A stretch of 64,000 nucleotides of DNA from Rotaria sordida. Taxonomy: Eukaryota > Rotifera > Eurotatoria > Philodinida > Philodinidae. Numbering within the stretch: the first letter of the stretch is position 1; each line of letters opens with the position of its first letter. Positions 13,901-25,901 of this stretch are shown in pieces. Both the position numbers and the translations under genes were made by a program. The stretch covers positions 1-64,000 of the forward strand of contig CAJNOL010000246.1 of NCBI GenBank assembly GCA_905250125.1, read 5' to 3'. The notes beneath the pieces are model-generated. The model saw nothing but the letters and a program-made list of their open reading frames with translations, did not search any database and had not been told where the DNA came from.

Positions 13901-15412
13901 TGAAACATTTTGAGAGCAGAAAAACGGTCTTATCTGCTTTTGTCCTTTTAGATAAAATGTATTATATTTATGTGATACCAGGTACTTATTTCTATCCTTC
14001 GACAATTGTACTGTAATCGCGTTGAACACATGTTTCGAAGTAATTCTATTCGAAATTCTACTTCTTGAGTATTCGAGAAAATTCATACTTGTCCAACTCT
14101 GTAACATTCGTATCTCGTAAGATGACTATCTATAATATAAATTTACAAGTTGTTCTACAACGCAAAACACCGATCTAATCGTTAATGAAAAATTGATCGG
14201 TCTATATCAAGCATATAAGAGAGAAGAGCTCGACAAAGTATAATTACCTATCAAATCTGCTCGTACGATAAAAACTTCTTTTACAAAGAAATAAAGTCTA
14301 TCGTATTGTAATTATTCTTTTTTTTCGTTACTTACATATATCACATACTCTTTCAATATACGGAAAAAAAACAATGAACTATTTCTATTACTCATTTCGC
14401 TTATGTTAATTAGTTGGTAAACATGAGTCAGATTTGAAATCGTTTTTTTTGAGCATAAGGCAAATCAATCAAGGATCGATTTGAGGAACACCATTTGAAT
14501 AATGTCTTTTCTTGATTTAGTTTTCTTCAATTGCGGCTACATCAAATGGACGTACGATGTTAATTAATATACAAGATGAAATAGCACCAGTCTTTACTGA
14601 ATCTATTCATAATGAAATATCAACCAGTAAAGCGAAATATGAAATTATCGTCGTTTTACATAATCTTTTATGTATCAATACTGATATTCGAGTAAGATAG
14701 AATATTTTAAAATAAAAAAATTAATTGAAAAGAGTGATGTTTCCAGGATGGGTGTGAAGTGTGAGCGTACATGAAGAGAAGACTAGAACTTACCACCTCT
14801 TATGCTTAAAATAAAGAATATCTTGTTAGTTGAAATTTTCCTTTCGGTTTTGCTATAGCACATGAAAATAATTTATCATGAAGAACGAAACGAATTTTCT
14901 CATGAAATTTTTCCATCATAGATAGACAAGATCACATTGAGAATCAACGATCTTATAAATAAATCAGTTAATCGATATTTTTAGACGAAAAAAAACTTCA
15001 CTTTTTCTTCTTAATTTTTTGAATTCTTTTCAAATATAAAAATTTCATATTTATTTATTAAAATTCTTCATATCAATTACATAGAAATATGTTTGAAGTA
15101 ATATTTCATATCTAATGTTTTTTTTAGCTTAGTTTTATGAATTCTATTTCTATTGGTTCAGCTATGGTTCAATATATGAGTACACCAGTCAGTATACATG
15201 AAGCTGATACATTCCTAGCAGTTTTTGTTGCATTAGCCGATGCAGAAAAAGATGTAAGTTTAGTATTTATGATAATAAGTTATATAACAAATATTTTTCT
15301 TTAGCTTTATGGTATTGCAAAAGCTATGGAATTTAGTCCAGATTATTATTCATCTATTGTTGCTTGTCAACCATTAATTGAAAAGATAAATACAAATTTT
15401 CAAGCTGTGTAA
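10980..15412 (+). CDS. DeSI/PPPDE-family isopeptidase with helical (PUL-like) C-terminal region
   Basis: Nine exons (10980-11061, 11135-11267, 12363-12440, 12508-12639, 12706-13034, 13104-13294, 14521-14691, 15128-15253, 15305-15412) give 449 residues. The first ~155 residues match the PPPDE fold of DeSI deSUMOylating/deubiquitinating isopeptidases: VKLYIYDISFGLA, then KQIDGVWHTGVGVYG with the catalytic His, YLYGSSGIS, DWNCNNFSDEF with the catalytic Cys, and LPRFVKTTPLGRML closing the domain as in DESI1. The remaining ~270 residues are mostly leucine-rich helices and look like a PUL/armadillo-type domain. PPPDE-PUL combinations are known in fungi and plants, so the second assignment is by analogy. 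I chose ATG 10980 because it begins directly at the family's N-terminus. The 1.09-kb and 1.23-kb introns carry repeat sequence. Confidence 0.88.
11268..12362 (+). other. Large intron of the DeSI-like gene
   Basis: 1.1 kb between the exon with the catalytic His and the exon beginning LDLGQTKK. It includes a more GC-rich stretch near 12000-12310 with recurring CCGAGACC/CCGAAACT-type words, suggesting an inserted non-coding repeat. No ORF is credible. Confidence 0.5.
13295..14520 (+). other. Large intron of the DeSI-like gene with possible Tc1-type terminus
   Basis: 1.23 kb. At about 13680 the sequence TACAGTGCCTCCTAG resembles the outer end of some Tc1/mariner inverted repeats. No paired end or transposase was recognised. 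A 136-codon minus-strand frame at 13697-14107 has no family resemblance and was not called. Confidence 0.4.
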
Positions 15413-15949
15413 TTAGCGAATATATATCAATGGTTTTTTGTTATTAATATTCGATAAATACGAACAAATACATTCTCACTATTTATTGTTGTTTTTATTT
15501 AAACGTGAATTTAATTTAAAAAAAAAATGCTTTTGTTTATCTATAAATAATTCATTGATTCAATTAAAATGTCAAAGCTTTATTTCAATTCAAGAGAATA
15601 AAAAAGAAAAAAATATGTTAACCATCGTCATTTGAGATTAAGCTAAAATAAAAAGAAAACTCAAATGAATATAATTATATGAAAAGAAAAAAAAAAGGAA
15701 CAAGGAAATATATGTAGGCAAAGGAATACGACATAATGATTGTACAACAATTATTACATTCACCTTCATTGATACCTATATCCAATTGTAAAGGTTTATC
15801 ATATACATCTAATGATATAGACATTGAATTATAAATATTTTTACTTTTCAAAAAAAAAAAACCTAGATTTCAAAAAGAAGAAAACGCCACATATTTTTGA
15901 ATTACTATTGTTCGAAAATTTTCTATAACAATAAAATAAATTTTCTCAC

Positions 15950-18900
15950 CTTCTTCTCGATCTAAATCTCCGAATATTAAATGAATATCATTTTTAGCTT
16001 GTTCAACATCCATAGAAACATCAATAGCATTATGAACAAGATCTTTGCCATAAAGAGCACGAAGACTAAGCAAAAAAAAAAAATTCTATTATGATATATA
16101 GATGACTTTAATTACAAACCTAGTTGGTGCTGATTCTACTGCTTTAGCTGGATCATCTGGTCCAACTAATTGTTGCCAACTTTGACTAGCATTTTCCTTT
16201 ACTAATACAAATAATTCTGATGGACCACTAGAACAAAAAAAGAAATTTATTTTTATTTTTAAAAATTAACGGAAAATATAGACGAACCTAGTCATATAAT
16301 TTAATAATTCATTATAATAATCTTTGCCTTGATGTGATTGTTGAAGTTGAGCTACTTGTTCGGATGTCAATTTTTCCATTTTACGTGTCATAATAAAGAA
16401 ACCAGCTTTTTTGAACGTTGCTACAATTTCCGCTAAATAGAAAAATAAATAAACAAATGATTTTATTTTATTTTTTTTTAATTAAATCTATTTATTATTT
16501 ACATCTTTGTTGATCACTTAGATTAGGTTTAAGAATAACCAATATACGTTCTTCAGGAAAGAAGAATTGTAAATGACGATTAGCTTCAGCACGTGTACGT
16601 GGTGCATGTAATGAATTAATTTTAGCATCAACAATATCAAAGTCATGTCGAAAACTTTTATAACAACAAAAAAAAAAACTTTCAATTTTACAATGTCAAT
16701 AATAATAACTTACGTTCCAGTCGCTTCTTTAATTTTATTTTTCTCAGCTGGACCAAGTAAAGCATGAAAACCTTGAATAGCATCTTTCTTAGTTAAATAT
16801 AATGCTAATGAAGGTCCACTAAAAACAAAATTCGATAGATATGAATATTTTTTATGGGAACAAAATCTAAGAAAAAGAGTGCTAAAGCATAGAGGTAGAA
16901 ATTTGGATCTACTCGTACCTTCCACAGACTGTGACTAGTGTCCTGTAATCAGATCGGGTACTCACCACCCGGCTCGGGTATGATCTCATACTTATGCCTG
17001 ACCCGGCAATTAATGAGATCTCGACATTTCAAAATATTTTCACTTTTTCAAACTACTAATTTATATAAAAGCATGGAAGTGAAAACTCGTTCGATCATGA
17101 CTGAGTAATTTATTGAAATTGAGAACAGGTCATGGAAGGGGAAAGCGATATTGTTTTACTAAAAAAATTCGTTTTTAATGAAAATTCATCTACAAATGAT
17201 GATGATCCATATAATGAAATAACAGAATACATGGAGAGGATAAATGAATTATTAAAAAGAATTGTGATGGAAAAAAGTATTCATGTATGTATCCACAATT
17301 ATGGCGTTTGGCGCCAATACTGTGTTTCATTTTAGTGTAGTCAACAACAACTAAACGCATACTTAGCGAAACTAATCGAATTTACCAGGATAAACTAAAT
17401 AGTATACTTTTTTTATATAAAATAAAAGCTTGAAAACCGTACTGTAACTATGAAAGTATCTGTCGAATGTCGATTAGCTTCGGTCGGGTAGTGGGTACAG
17501 TTATCCTGGTATACGATGACCAAATCCCGTCTGGATTCGAGTATAAAAGAAAATCCCGATCTAAGTCCAATTGCGAAAAGTCGTACCGATCCAGGACATT
17601 AACTGTGACAGATGTTGCCAATATACGATCAAAGACCGTATATCAGTAACATCTCGTTATGATAAATGAACTGGTTCTTTATTGCATTTCTGAATTATTA
17701 AGTAAAATGATAGTGAAGAGATGTCTCAAAACAGATAGAATAAAACAATTTCCATGTGATTAGTAACAATAGATACATCGTATTTCATATTTTAGTTCCG
17801 CTGTGAATACACTAACAGTTTTTTTTAAAATATAATATTACTTATACCTAGTCATTTCTTGAATAATATCTTCATAATATGGTTCATTCTTTTTCGAAGC
17901 ATAAAATTCTTCTACTTGCTGTCGTGTTAATTGAATTTCTAATGTACGAGTAACTTCAAATCCACTATCTCGTATTCGATCAATAATAGCATCTAAATAT
18001 TTCAAATGTTTTTTTGTTTTTGTTTTTTGTTAGAAACATTCTTTAACATTATCAAACCTTTATATAATTTCAAAGCACTTGGTCGAATAATAGCTAATGT
18101 TCGTTCAAGATTTTCTTCTGGTGTACGTGGTCTGCGAGCAATATGTGGTAAGAGTAACATAAGTTCACTTTAGAAAAAAGAAAAATGAAATCATACAATC
18201 AGTTATATTAATATATTATTTACTTACTCATGAATATTATCTGTTGATGGTGTATAATCAACATTTGTTTTCAATAATTCATCAGAATTAACTAATTCAC
18301 GAAGATCATCAACAGTTGAAGCTTTAGCATCAGTTTTTTGAAGTAGAAGAACAACTGATGGACCACTTGTCATACGTGCTATATGTTCTTCATAACCTTC
18401 CTAGAAATAAATATATTTATTTTATTTTTTGATATATTTTACAAAAAAAAACAAAATCAATATCGAACTTGATTCATTTTATAACGATGTAATTCACGAG
18501 CATCATGTTCATTAAGATGATGTTCTTCTTGTACGAGTATTTTAAATCCATTTTGTGTAATCTAAATTAAAGATTTATTATAGAAGTAGCAGCAACGCCA
18601 GGATTTTTAGTCAAAGAATGAAGCTTAGCCTTCTTATGGCGTCACTACTATATATAAATGTTTACGAGTAATAAATTTAACTTACTGTTTCAACAATTTC
18701 ATCTACTTTGCCATCAGCATAAGCATCTGGTCGAATAACTGCAAGAGTATATTGTTGACTTGCTAGAAGAATAGAAAAATTTTTACTTTCTAAAAACAAA
18801 GAATATAATTTACTTACTAATAGCATTAGCAACAGAAGAACTACGATGACGCTGTAATCTAGGGTCAACTTCTTCATCTTCATCCTGATCAATTTGTTGA

Positions 18901-19893
18901 AAAATAAACTAGATGAACAAAGACATTCATTGAATTAAATAAAAGAAAAACAAATTTTTTAAAAATTACTTCACGACGTTCACCACCTTCTTTAAGAATT
19001 CTTTTTTCTTCTTCTAAATTTAACATAATTTTTCGTTGTAATTCAGGTGCATTTGCTCCAATAACAGCATCAACAAGAACACCACTCTAAAAATATTGAT
19101 TGATAATTTTATTTTATTTTATTTTTTTACAATATTTTATCTAATTTTACCGCATAAAAAAGAAAACATGGTTCACATCGTCCTCGATGTTTTTCAAGTG
19201 AATCAATTGTATCCGCTTTAGCCTAGCAAAAAAAATCATAATGAATTTTTATTTTTATTTTTATTTTTATATGCAAAATTAATATGTGATTCGTGTCATA
19301 ATTTGTTGTTGTTGTTGTTGTTTTACTTTTAAGAAGAATAGAGTGTACGTTTATATTGACTCACAATAGCAAAATTTAGAATAGCATCGCCAAGCGTATT
19401 TTTTATCGTTCGAAATTTCGGTTCCATGGCTTTACAAGGACCGCCATATGCTTGATAAATATCCACGACTAGAACAAACAACAATTCAAACAATGTGTAC
19501 AAAATCAAGTGCATTTTAATAATAATGATGTATGAAACAAAAAAAAAACCGATGTGTATTTGAGTGTAAATTTAACAAAATATTGTGGATATAAACGTAA
19601 TAAAAAAAAATGATTATTACAAGAGCAAATTTTAGTAATGCCTCTCCACTTTCAAGTTTGATTCGTTTGAAATTTCCTTCAACACTTTTACATGGACCTG
19701 CCCATTGTTGATAAACGTCGACGACTGACAAAGATAAATTTATATAGTTAGAAGAAGGATAATATAACTTTTGAATTATGAATGATATATATAATCAATC
19801 ACCTGTAAGACCATCTTTATTAATTGCTTCATTCCATTCTTCTTGTGTTTCGATTTCTGCTTGTAATGCAATTTCTTGACGACGACGAGCCAT
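15950..19893 (-). CDS. NME8: Thioredoxin + triple nucleoside-diphosphate-kinase-like protein (NME8/TXNDC3-like)
   Basis: ATG at 19893. Exons, 5' to 3': 19803-19893, one of 19621-19724 or 19365-19468, 19151-19222, 18970-19086, 18818-18884, 18686-18762, 18469-18561, 18228-18400, 18058-18167, 17848-17992, 16714-16818, 16503-16654, 16288-16432, 16120-16227, 15950-16065. About 558 residues (human NME8 is ~588). Order: short N-terminal helix, thioredoxin domain (GLTVVDVYQ, GRCEPCFLFY, GANAPELQRK), then three NDK modules starting YTLAVIRPDAYADG, RTLAIIRPSAL and RILVILKPNL, with MTSGPS signatures. NDK2 and NDK3 keep a His at the catalytic position (NSLHAPR, DLVHNAID), but the following GSD is not conserved. 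In NME8 family members the protein belongs to sperm and ciliary structures. The C-terminal DLDREEG matches the human end. The stop was not fixed: a phase-1 donor follows, and a doubtful last exon may start at 15862. Confidence 0.9.
16819..17847 (-). repeat. Repeat-filled intron of the NME8-like gene
   Basis: This 1.0-kb intron splits the MTSGPS signature of NDK2. It holds a GC-richer inserted block (about 16930-17640, with words such as CACCCGGCTCGGG) and, at about 17640-17815, a repeat also present in a Pumilio intron at 62420-62575. Short open frames inside it are not host exons. Confidence 0.6.
17640..17815 (+). repeat. Dispersed repeat, family R4, copy 1 (NME8 intron)
   Basis: Counterpart of 62420-62575, lying on the antisense strand of the NME8 gene. 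The neighbouring GC-richer block may belong to the same element. Confidence 0.65.
19365..19468 (-). other. NME8 alternative thioredoxin exon 2b (YGGPC version)
   Basis: Also 104 bp, acceptor TTGTTCTAG and donor GTGAGT, with the same phases as exon 2a. Encodes VVDIYQAYGGPCKAMEPK and onward, a paralogous copy of the same structural segment. The active site reads YGGPC. Using both exons in one transcript would shift the frame, so the two are probably mutually exclusive. Confidence 0.85.
19621..19724 (-). other. NME8 alternative thioredoxin exon 2a (WAGPC version)
   Basis: 104 bp, acceptor TTTGTCAG and donor GTAATA, entering in phase 1 and leaving in phase 0. Encodes VVDVYQQWAGPCKSVEGN and onward, the thioredoxin beta-strand and active-site helix. 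The usual WCGPC is WAGPC here, so the first active-site Cys is replaced by Ala while the second remains. Confidence 0.85.
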
Positions 19894-20451
19894 CTTTTTA
19901 CAATTTCTATAATAGAATAAAGTGAAATGAATAAAAAATATTTGCCATTATTGAGTTTTTACATATAAGAATACCATAGAGATTATTACTGATGAAGGAG
20001 GCTAAATGTAAGTCTAAAAAATAAATTCAATACACATACAGTTACGACATCTGTGTTCTTTGTTACATATCTGTCCAAAAACCCAACATAATATTGATCT
20101 ATATTGATTTGTGAAGTACCAAAACAATCTATGATTAAAGCAACATCTTGAACATTTATGTGTGCATACCTTAAGCTAGTTTGCTAATGCAAGAATACCA
20201 TTGTATATAGTATCAGTTTGGATTAGACCAAAAATATAAATTAATTTTTATTGCATCAAAGGACAAGTTTATTAAAGAATAACAGTGCAAAAAAAACAAC
20301 ACTATAGAACACTCATCTGTTGAACAGCAATTCAGTTACACGTCGTTGTTTATTTTGAACGAAATTTTATGAACTTCGTTTAATAGATAGAAGTCTGAGG
20401 ATAACTAAGTTAAAGGTTATAATTAAATGCAAAATAAAATTAAAGAAAAGT
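19894..20451. other. Intergenic region between the NME8-like gene and BTB gene A
   Basis: 5' flank of the NME8-like gene and 3' flank of BTB-domain gene A, both on the minus strand. AT-rich, no gene supported. Confidence 0.6.
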
Positions 20452-23400
20452 TCAAACAGCTTGATAGATAATTCGTTCCCAACCAACTGCATTGTGGAGA
20501 TTTTTCATACTGCCACATCGGTCTCCACCGCCCCGATGAACTGTTGAGCGAAGTGACCAACAAAGTCGACCCTCAGAGTAAACATCATTTGAATCACAAG
20601 GATTCAAATTGATTGAACCTGGTTGCACATACCCGTAATTGTAATTCTGTCTATTGGCGGTCCGAATGATATCCTATGATATAACATAGTACAATTAGCA
20701 TATAAAAATATGAGTATCGTTTAAAATTTAATATACGCTTATGAGAGAATGTGCTAGTCGGTAGGAAAAAAAACTATAATTACATTACTGCCAAAATAAT
20801 TATTAGGGATTTTTTTTTCCATCAGGTAATTTACTCAATAGGCTATCGAAAACTGTTTTACTCACAGAAATAAGTACGCATCTTATAGATATAGTGTTGG
20901 TTTTATTTATTGTAAAGTAGCAAATTTTCTTTAATAACTACATGAACTTTCTATCGTATATTTCTAATGTATCTACAAGATGTCGTAAAAGTCCATTGAA
21001 AAAGCTAACGTAAATATCTCTTATACAATTCAAGTGATTGCATTGTTTTTTCAAAAATATGTTAGTATATTCTTTGAAATTTTATTCTATAGATTTTCAG
21101 ATCAATGTCTATGCCTATAAACATGAAAATTAATATTGTTTTATGAATGATCAAATTTAAATCAACTCTAGTTCTGAAACGAAAAGTAAAAGTCGAGTTC
21201 GGTAAAAAACATCAAATGAAGATTGTATTAAAATTATGTTTCAATGCTTTTATGAAACTAGTTCAGTGGGAGATCAAGAACGTTCTGAAAGACCGTCAAA
21301 AATTACAGAAGAAAAAGTCGATGAAGTTCATAATGTTTGTGAAAAATAAACCACAATCATATACTCGAGCTGTTGCAAAGGTCTGTTCCATTCCATGAAT
21401 AACAGCGTACCGAATTATGACTGAATACCTTTCATTGAAATCGTACGAAATGCAATTTATTCGTGGGATGGAGCAGACTTTTATGACAGCTCAAACAGTT
21501 GATTGTGATTCAGTTTTTACAAATATCATGAATTTCGTTGACTTTTTCTTCTGTAGGTTTTAACAGTCTTTCAGAATGCTCTCGATCCTCTACTGTACTA
21601 ATTTCACAAAGGCATTGAATTGTAACTTTCACGCAATCTTCATTTGACGTGTTTTTGCCGCACTTGACTTGCACTGGTCGTTTCACAACCACAGTTGATT
21701 CAAATTTGGTCATTCACAAAACAATTGCGATTCTAATGTTGATAGTCGTAAGCATTGATCTGAAAATATGCAGAATAAAACTTTAAAGAAGATACTAATA
21801 TATTATAAAAGTATTAATTAAATCTCTTGAATTGTATAAGAGATATTTACATTAACTGTTCCGACAAACTTTTGAGACACTTTGAAGTAGCAACAATGAC
21901 GTGAAAACTTAGATCTTGTTTTTTAAGGACACCATTCCTCAAAAATCGATCTTAGGTCAGATACATTCAAATCGCATGAAATTATCAGTCCTATGTCATG
22001 ACATTTTCGCGACATATTCAACAAGCAAGGATTAAAAATAGCTCTTTCGACAATACGAAATTCTCTGTGAGTCTTCATTCTATATATCTAATTTCTTTTT
22101 TGTTTGAAAGAGTATGTCAGAATGTAGGATATGACAAAGCCTTTTTTTAAATTCTTATTTGTTTTTTTTAAGCAGAGAAAAGTTCGACATCTCGAAAAAA
22201 AAAATGGCTCTCTAATTATAAAAGTACTCTTTTATATAATAGTAACAAAATTTAATTCAAAAAAGAGATTCTGTCATGCCGTATATCTTGACGTGCTCTT
22301 TCAAGCAGAAAAATGCAGTTGATTACAATGAAACTCCTTCGAGAATTCTGAGATGTGCGATCAAAAAAATTTAAACAGAAAAAAACAACGAAAAATATTT
22401 TCTGCTTTTTCTTAAAGCAGCATATTTTTCAAGCAGATAATGACAGAAATCATCAAAAATTTTCATCTGAATTTCAATAATTCCAACTAAAATTGATATT
22501 TTTTTTTGAGGAGACTTAAATAAAATTTAACTCAAATTGATCTATATTTAATTCAATAAATAATTTATATTCTATTATTATTTTTTTGAAAATATTTAAT
22601 TTCTTACCTGCGAATGTCCTTCAAATCCCCAAGCTTGATCTTGTACGTAGTAGAAACCTATATCATTCTTTATTTCAATCTGACAATAAGTATTTGATGA
22701 ACATGGACGAAAAAGATCTTTCCATTTGCCAATACCGGCTAGAGTTAACATCTTATTGTTATTAGCAGGACGACATGCGACAAGAAGTTTTCTACTTTTG
22801 CAAGCTAGTAAAAACAATAATAGATCAAACGGTTTATCATATGTGTCTCGATAACATTCTTGCCATCCGATTAAGGAGCTTATATTCAAGTTCAGATGAA
22901 CACCTGCGAGAGGCGACAAGAATCGTTCGGCTAGAAACAATCGAATCGATAAATTATGTATAAATATTTGATAATCGATACGAGTTCATACATGCCATAT
23001 TTTCATCTACGAATCGATATCTTTTTCATACAATTTTACTTACCATTTAGTCCAAGATCTGCGATCATGTAAGAAAAATTTGTTTGTATATCTCCTTGCG
23101 GTGCTTGAAATGTAATTTCATCAGGAGATATATCTGGTGTACGTTTGATCATTCTCAATTGATCAAGCAAATATTTAAATTGAACAGGATTATAATCAAA
23201 AAAAACTACATCCTCTTTATCTTTTAATTGCCATACGTTTCGATTATCTTTTGTGAACATCAGTGCTAATTTTGAATTAGGTATAGCAGTAAGAGTTGAT
23301 CGTAAAGTTGATATTCTTTCACCGCTAACATTCAATTCAATCACATCATCATCTGATGATGATGAATTGTACATTTCTTTTTTTAAGTAAATCTCCGTTG

Positions 23401-23636
23401 AATTTCGAACAGAAGAAGTGTGATTCGAGAAAACGTTACTCTCAGTTGCAACAGAACTATCTTCATATGAATAGTCTTCATTAGATTCTAAATAAGTGTC
23501 TGTTGTTTGAAATGCAATTCGTTGATCAAATAATAGAAACCAAATGACCTAGATATAAGAGAAGAATTTTAAAATCATCTCCCTTCAGAAGAATACATAC
23601 AAATAACATCGAAAACATTTTTAAAAACTTCTTCAT
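20452..23636 (-). CDS. Signal-peptide/BTB(T1)/bacterial-type C-terminal domain protein, paralogue A
   Basis: Four exons (23601-23636, 23044-23548, 22608-22930, 20452-20673) give 361 residues. The N-terminus (MKKFLKMFSMLFVIWFLLF) has the basic and hydrophobic regions of a signal peptide or membrane anchor. After a Ser/Thr-rich linker comes a KCTD/T1-type BTB domain (about residues 65-165): VIELNVSGERISTLRSTL, KLALMF, FFDYNPVQFKYLLDQLR. The C-terminal ~190 residues (GWQECYRDTYDKPFDL, LLVACRP, LAGIGKW, RLCWSLRS, GGGDRCGSMKNLH, WERIIYQ) resemble a domain common in secreted bacterial proteins that ends RLCWHT..G.RCG..LN..WER.IY. That resemblance is from memory. T1-BTB domains are normally cytosolic, so the architecture is odd. 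The last intron (1.9 kb) holds a palindromic transposon remnant and a dispersed repeat. Function unknown. Confidence 0.75.
20980..21893. mobile_element. Palindromic (fold-back) remnant of a Tc1-type DNA transposon
   Basis: Two inverted arms, about 20980-21402 and 21457-21893, surround a ~55-bp spacer. Both arms carry the 5' part of the same transposase gene, pointing toward the centre. The right arm (minus strand) reads TKFESTVVVKRPVQVKCGKN then STVEDREHSERLLKPTEEK, a helix-turn-helix N-terminus of the type found in animal Tc1-like transposases. The left arm is the same segment with frameshifts. Outer flanks pair over GTAAATATCTCTTATACAAT. No DDE catalytic part is present, so it cannot move on its own. 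It lies in the last intron of BTB gene A. Confidence 0.75.
21937..22470 (+). repeat. Dispersed non-coding repeat, family R1, copy 1
   Basis: Collinear with 39003-39400. Shared words include AAAATCGATCTT, AAGTACTCTTTTATATAATA and GCTCTTTCAAGCA. Both copies are in the same orientation and both lie in introns. A more diverged relative may occur near 28200-28320 (GCATGTTCTTTCAAAC). Confidence 0.75.
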
Positions 23637-25901
23637 ATTGTCAACTTATAACAAATGATATAGTATAGCACAATTGTTTAGTATATTAATTCAGTATGAT
23701 CAAATGTCTACGACGAGAATATAATTCTTAGTATGAATATTACTTGTTGGTATTTGAAGAAAGATATATATATATATATATGAAGATAGATGATGTGATG
23801 AAAGTATTAGACAAATGCATTTGTTTTTGTAATAATTTTCATAGCAATGTCTACATTATATGGATATTTTTTATCTACTGAGATCTGATGAAAAGTTCTG
23901 GTAACATGTGCTGGTAATTTTATAAACGAATTAACCTTTAAGATTTTGTTACATAAATAAATAGCAGAATATCTCGTCTATGATAATATGTATGATAAAT
24001 TTATTTTGGGCTTAATTCTATTATTCTTTCAGATAAAATTCGATTCCAATAAGAAAAAAATTTGAAAAATGGATAATGAATTCAATCGATACTATATTAT
24101 AACTGAGACTTCTCTCTTTCTAATATAGTACAATAGAACGAATTATCCACGATTATCTAAAGATGAGAAAAGTTACATCACATTAAATGCCTCATCAATT
24201 CAATGATAGACAAAAACAGGAACGAGTTAGAATCTGGCGAAATTTCGCGATGAATCATGGCGATTATGTGATATTATTACAGGTGATGAGACATGGATTT
24301 ATCATAGACAGGTTGGACACAAGTCAGCTAACGCAACTTGGATTAGTGAAGATGAATCATCAATGACTATTGCTCATCGAAATGGATTTGGACCAAAAAA
24401 TTTGTTTTCTATATTCTTTAAATTAAATAGTCCTGTTCTTATACATTGTGTAGACAAAGGTAAGATTATAGATCGCAATTATTCTATTGAAAATTGTCTC
24501 AAGCCTGTTGTCAATGAAATATGGAAACAAAAAAAGTCGTTAGGTGCAAAAAATGTAAAATTACTTCATAACAATGCTTGACCTCATAGTGATCCAGGTT
24601 TTATTAATTATTTAATACAAGAAGATATCAATATAATGACACATCTACCGTTTTCACCAGACCTTGTAAGATGTTATTTTTGGCTAAATGATTATATCAA
24701 GCGTAATTGGACTGACTAAATGAATAGAAATTTATTGGCTCAGACCGTTTTCAAAATAATTAAAAATATTCCAGTGGAAGAAGAATTTAAAAAAACATTT
24801 GACAACTTGTTAGAAAGGACAGGATTTTGTATAAATAATTATGATGATTGTTTTGAACATTTAATAAAATAAAAAAGAAAATATCTCGTTATTTTTATAT
24901 ATTTATTTAATGTTGTCAAAACTTTTGGTCAAGCTCTAGTTGAATACTGAACTGATCATCTGGCTAGATATTAAGTAATATTTTTGCTTTATTATGAACA
25001 GAAAAAGACGAATTATGTGAATAGTAACAATTATGTGTGTGTGTTCTTTCTAATTAAGAACAAAATCGAATATCTGAGGTGGGGGAACGATTTCAAAATG
25101 GAAAATATCTATATGATAACTATAGAGAAACTACCGATGGTATATTGATCGGTATAATGTACACTATACCAACGGTTTTTTTTGAAAGTGTTGTATGATG
25201 TGGTTAATATTGATGCATCTGAGCCGCCTGTACTAGTCACAGAGCTCATATCGACTCCAGTGATGAGAGAAATTTCAATCAGTAAAATATATTCTGAAAC
25301 TATTTTCTTCTTGATTAATTTGAATTCTTTCCAATAAATAATTCAACATTGGATAGAAAACATTCTTCACAATCGTTTATATCTAGCGCTGTAAGTGCTA
25401 TCATCGATTCTTATGAGTACTGCATTAGACCGGCTGTAGTGCAAACAAACCTACTACATGATTAGAAGCAGAAACAGGATATGCAACATCTCTATTTAAA
25501 AGATATCAATGATGTTCGACAAAAAAGAAATACATAGTGATCCTCTTATTTCCATCTTGAATTCTTCTTGTGATTTATTTTTTGCATACAACTGAATAAT
25601 CACACTGTACGATTGTCTGCATCATAATTTTTTTTTCAAAATTTCAATCCTGATTTGATAAAACATGATATAAAATCAAAAGTCATATTTTTTGACTTAA
25701 CGTACAGTTTTATAATTGTAAAACTAAATGATCATTCATTGTCGACCGTTATATTAACAGTCGTTTTGATTTCTTTTTAATAAAACTCACATTTTATAAA
25801 GTACGCATGATTAAGTAAAATCGAGTATATAACTAAACTAAATGAAAAAAAAAATGAAGCTTTATACTAGATAATAAAATGACAAGAAAAAAAGAAATAG
25901 A
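23637..25901. other. Intergenic region between the two BTB paralogues
   Basis: Contains a mariner-like remnant (about 24240-24945) and a short (TA)n run near 23766. The rest is AT-rich with no host gene supported. Confidence 0.65.
24240..24945 (+). mobile_element. Inactive mariner-type DNA transposon, 3' part
   Basis: The sequence encodes the C-terminal catalytic part of a mariner transposase: ITGDETWIYHRQVGHKSAN, then VLIHCVDKGKI, LLHNNA, PHSDPGFINYL and HLPFSPDL. The second catalytic Asp (normally HDNARPH) reads HNNA followed by a stop, the third Asp (CDFWL) reads CYFWL, and another stop follows NWTD, so the enzyme is dead. The 5' half and left terminal repeat were not recognised. A possible right terminus, CAAAACTTTTGGTCAAGCTC, lies near 24918-24938. 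Confidence 0.85.

Noticed and set aside
13697-14107. 136-codon minus-strand open frame in a DeSI-like gene intron
   Set aside because: No family resemblance, and it lies within an intron next to a transposon-like terminus. Probably chance or repeat sequence.
15664-15862. Possible extra last exon of the NME8-like gene
   Set aside because: An acceptor exists at 15863-15864 and the frame is open, but it starts with a Phe run from poly-T and matches nothing in the NME8 C-terminus.
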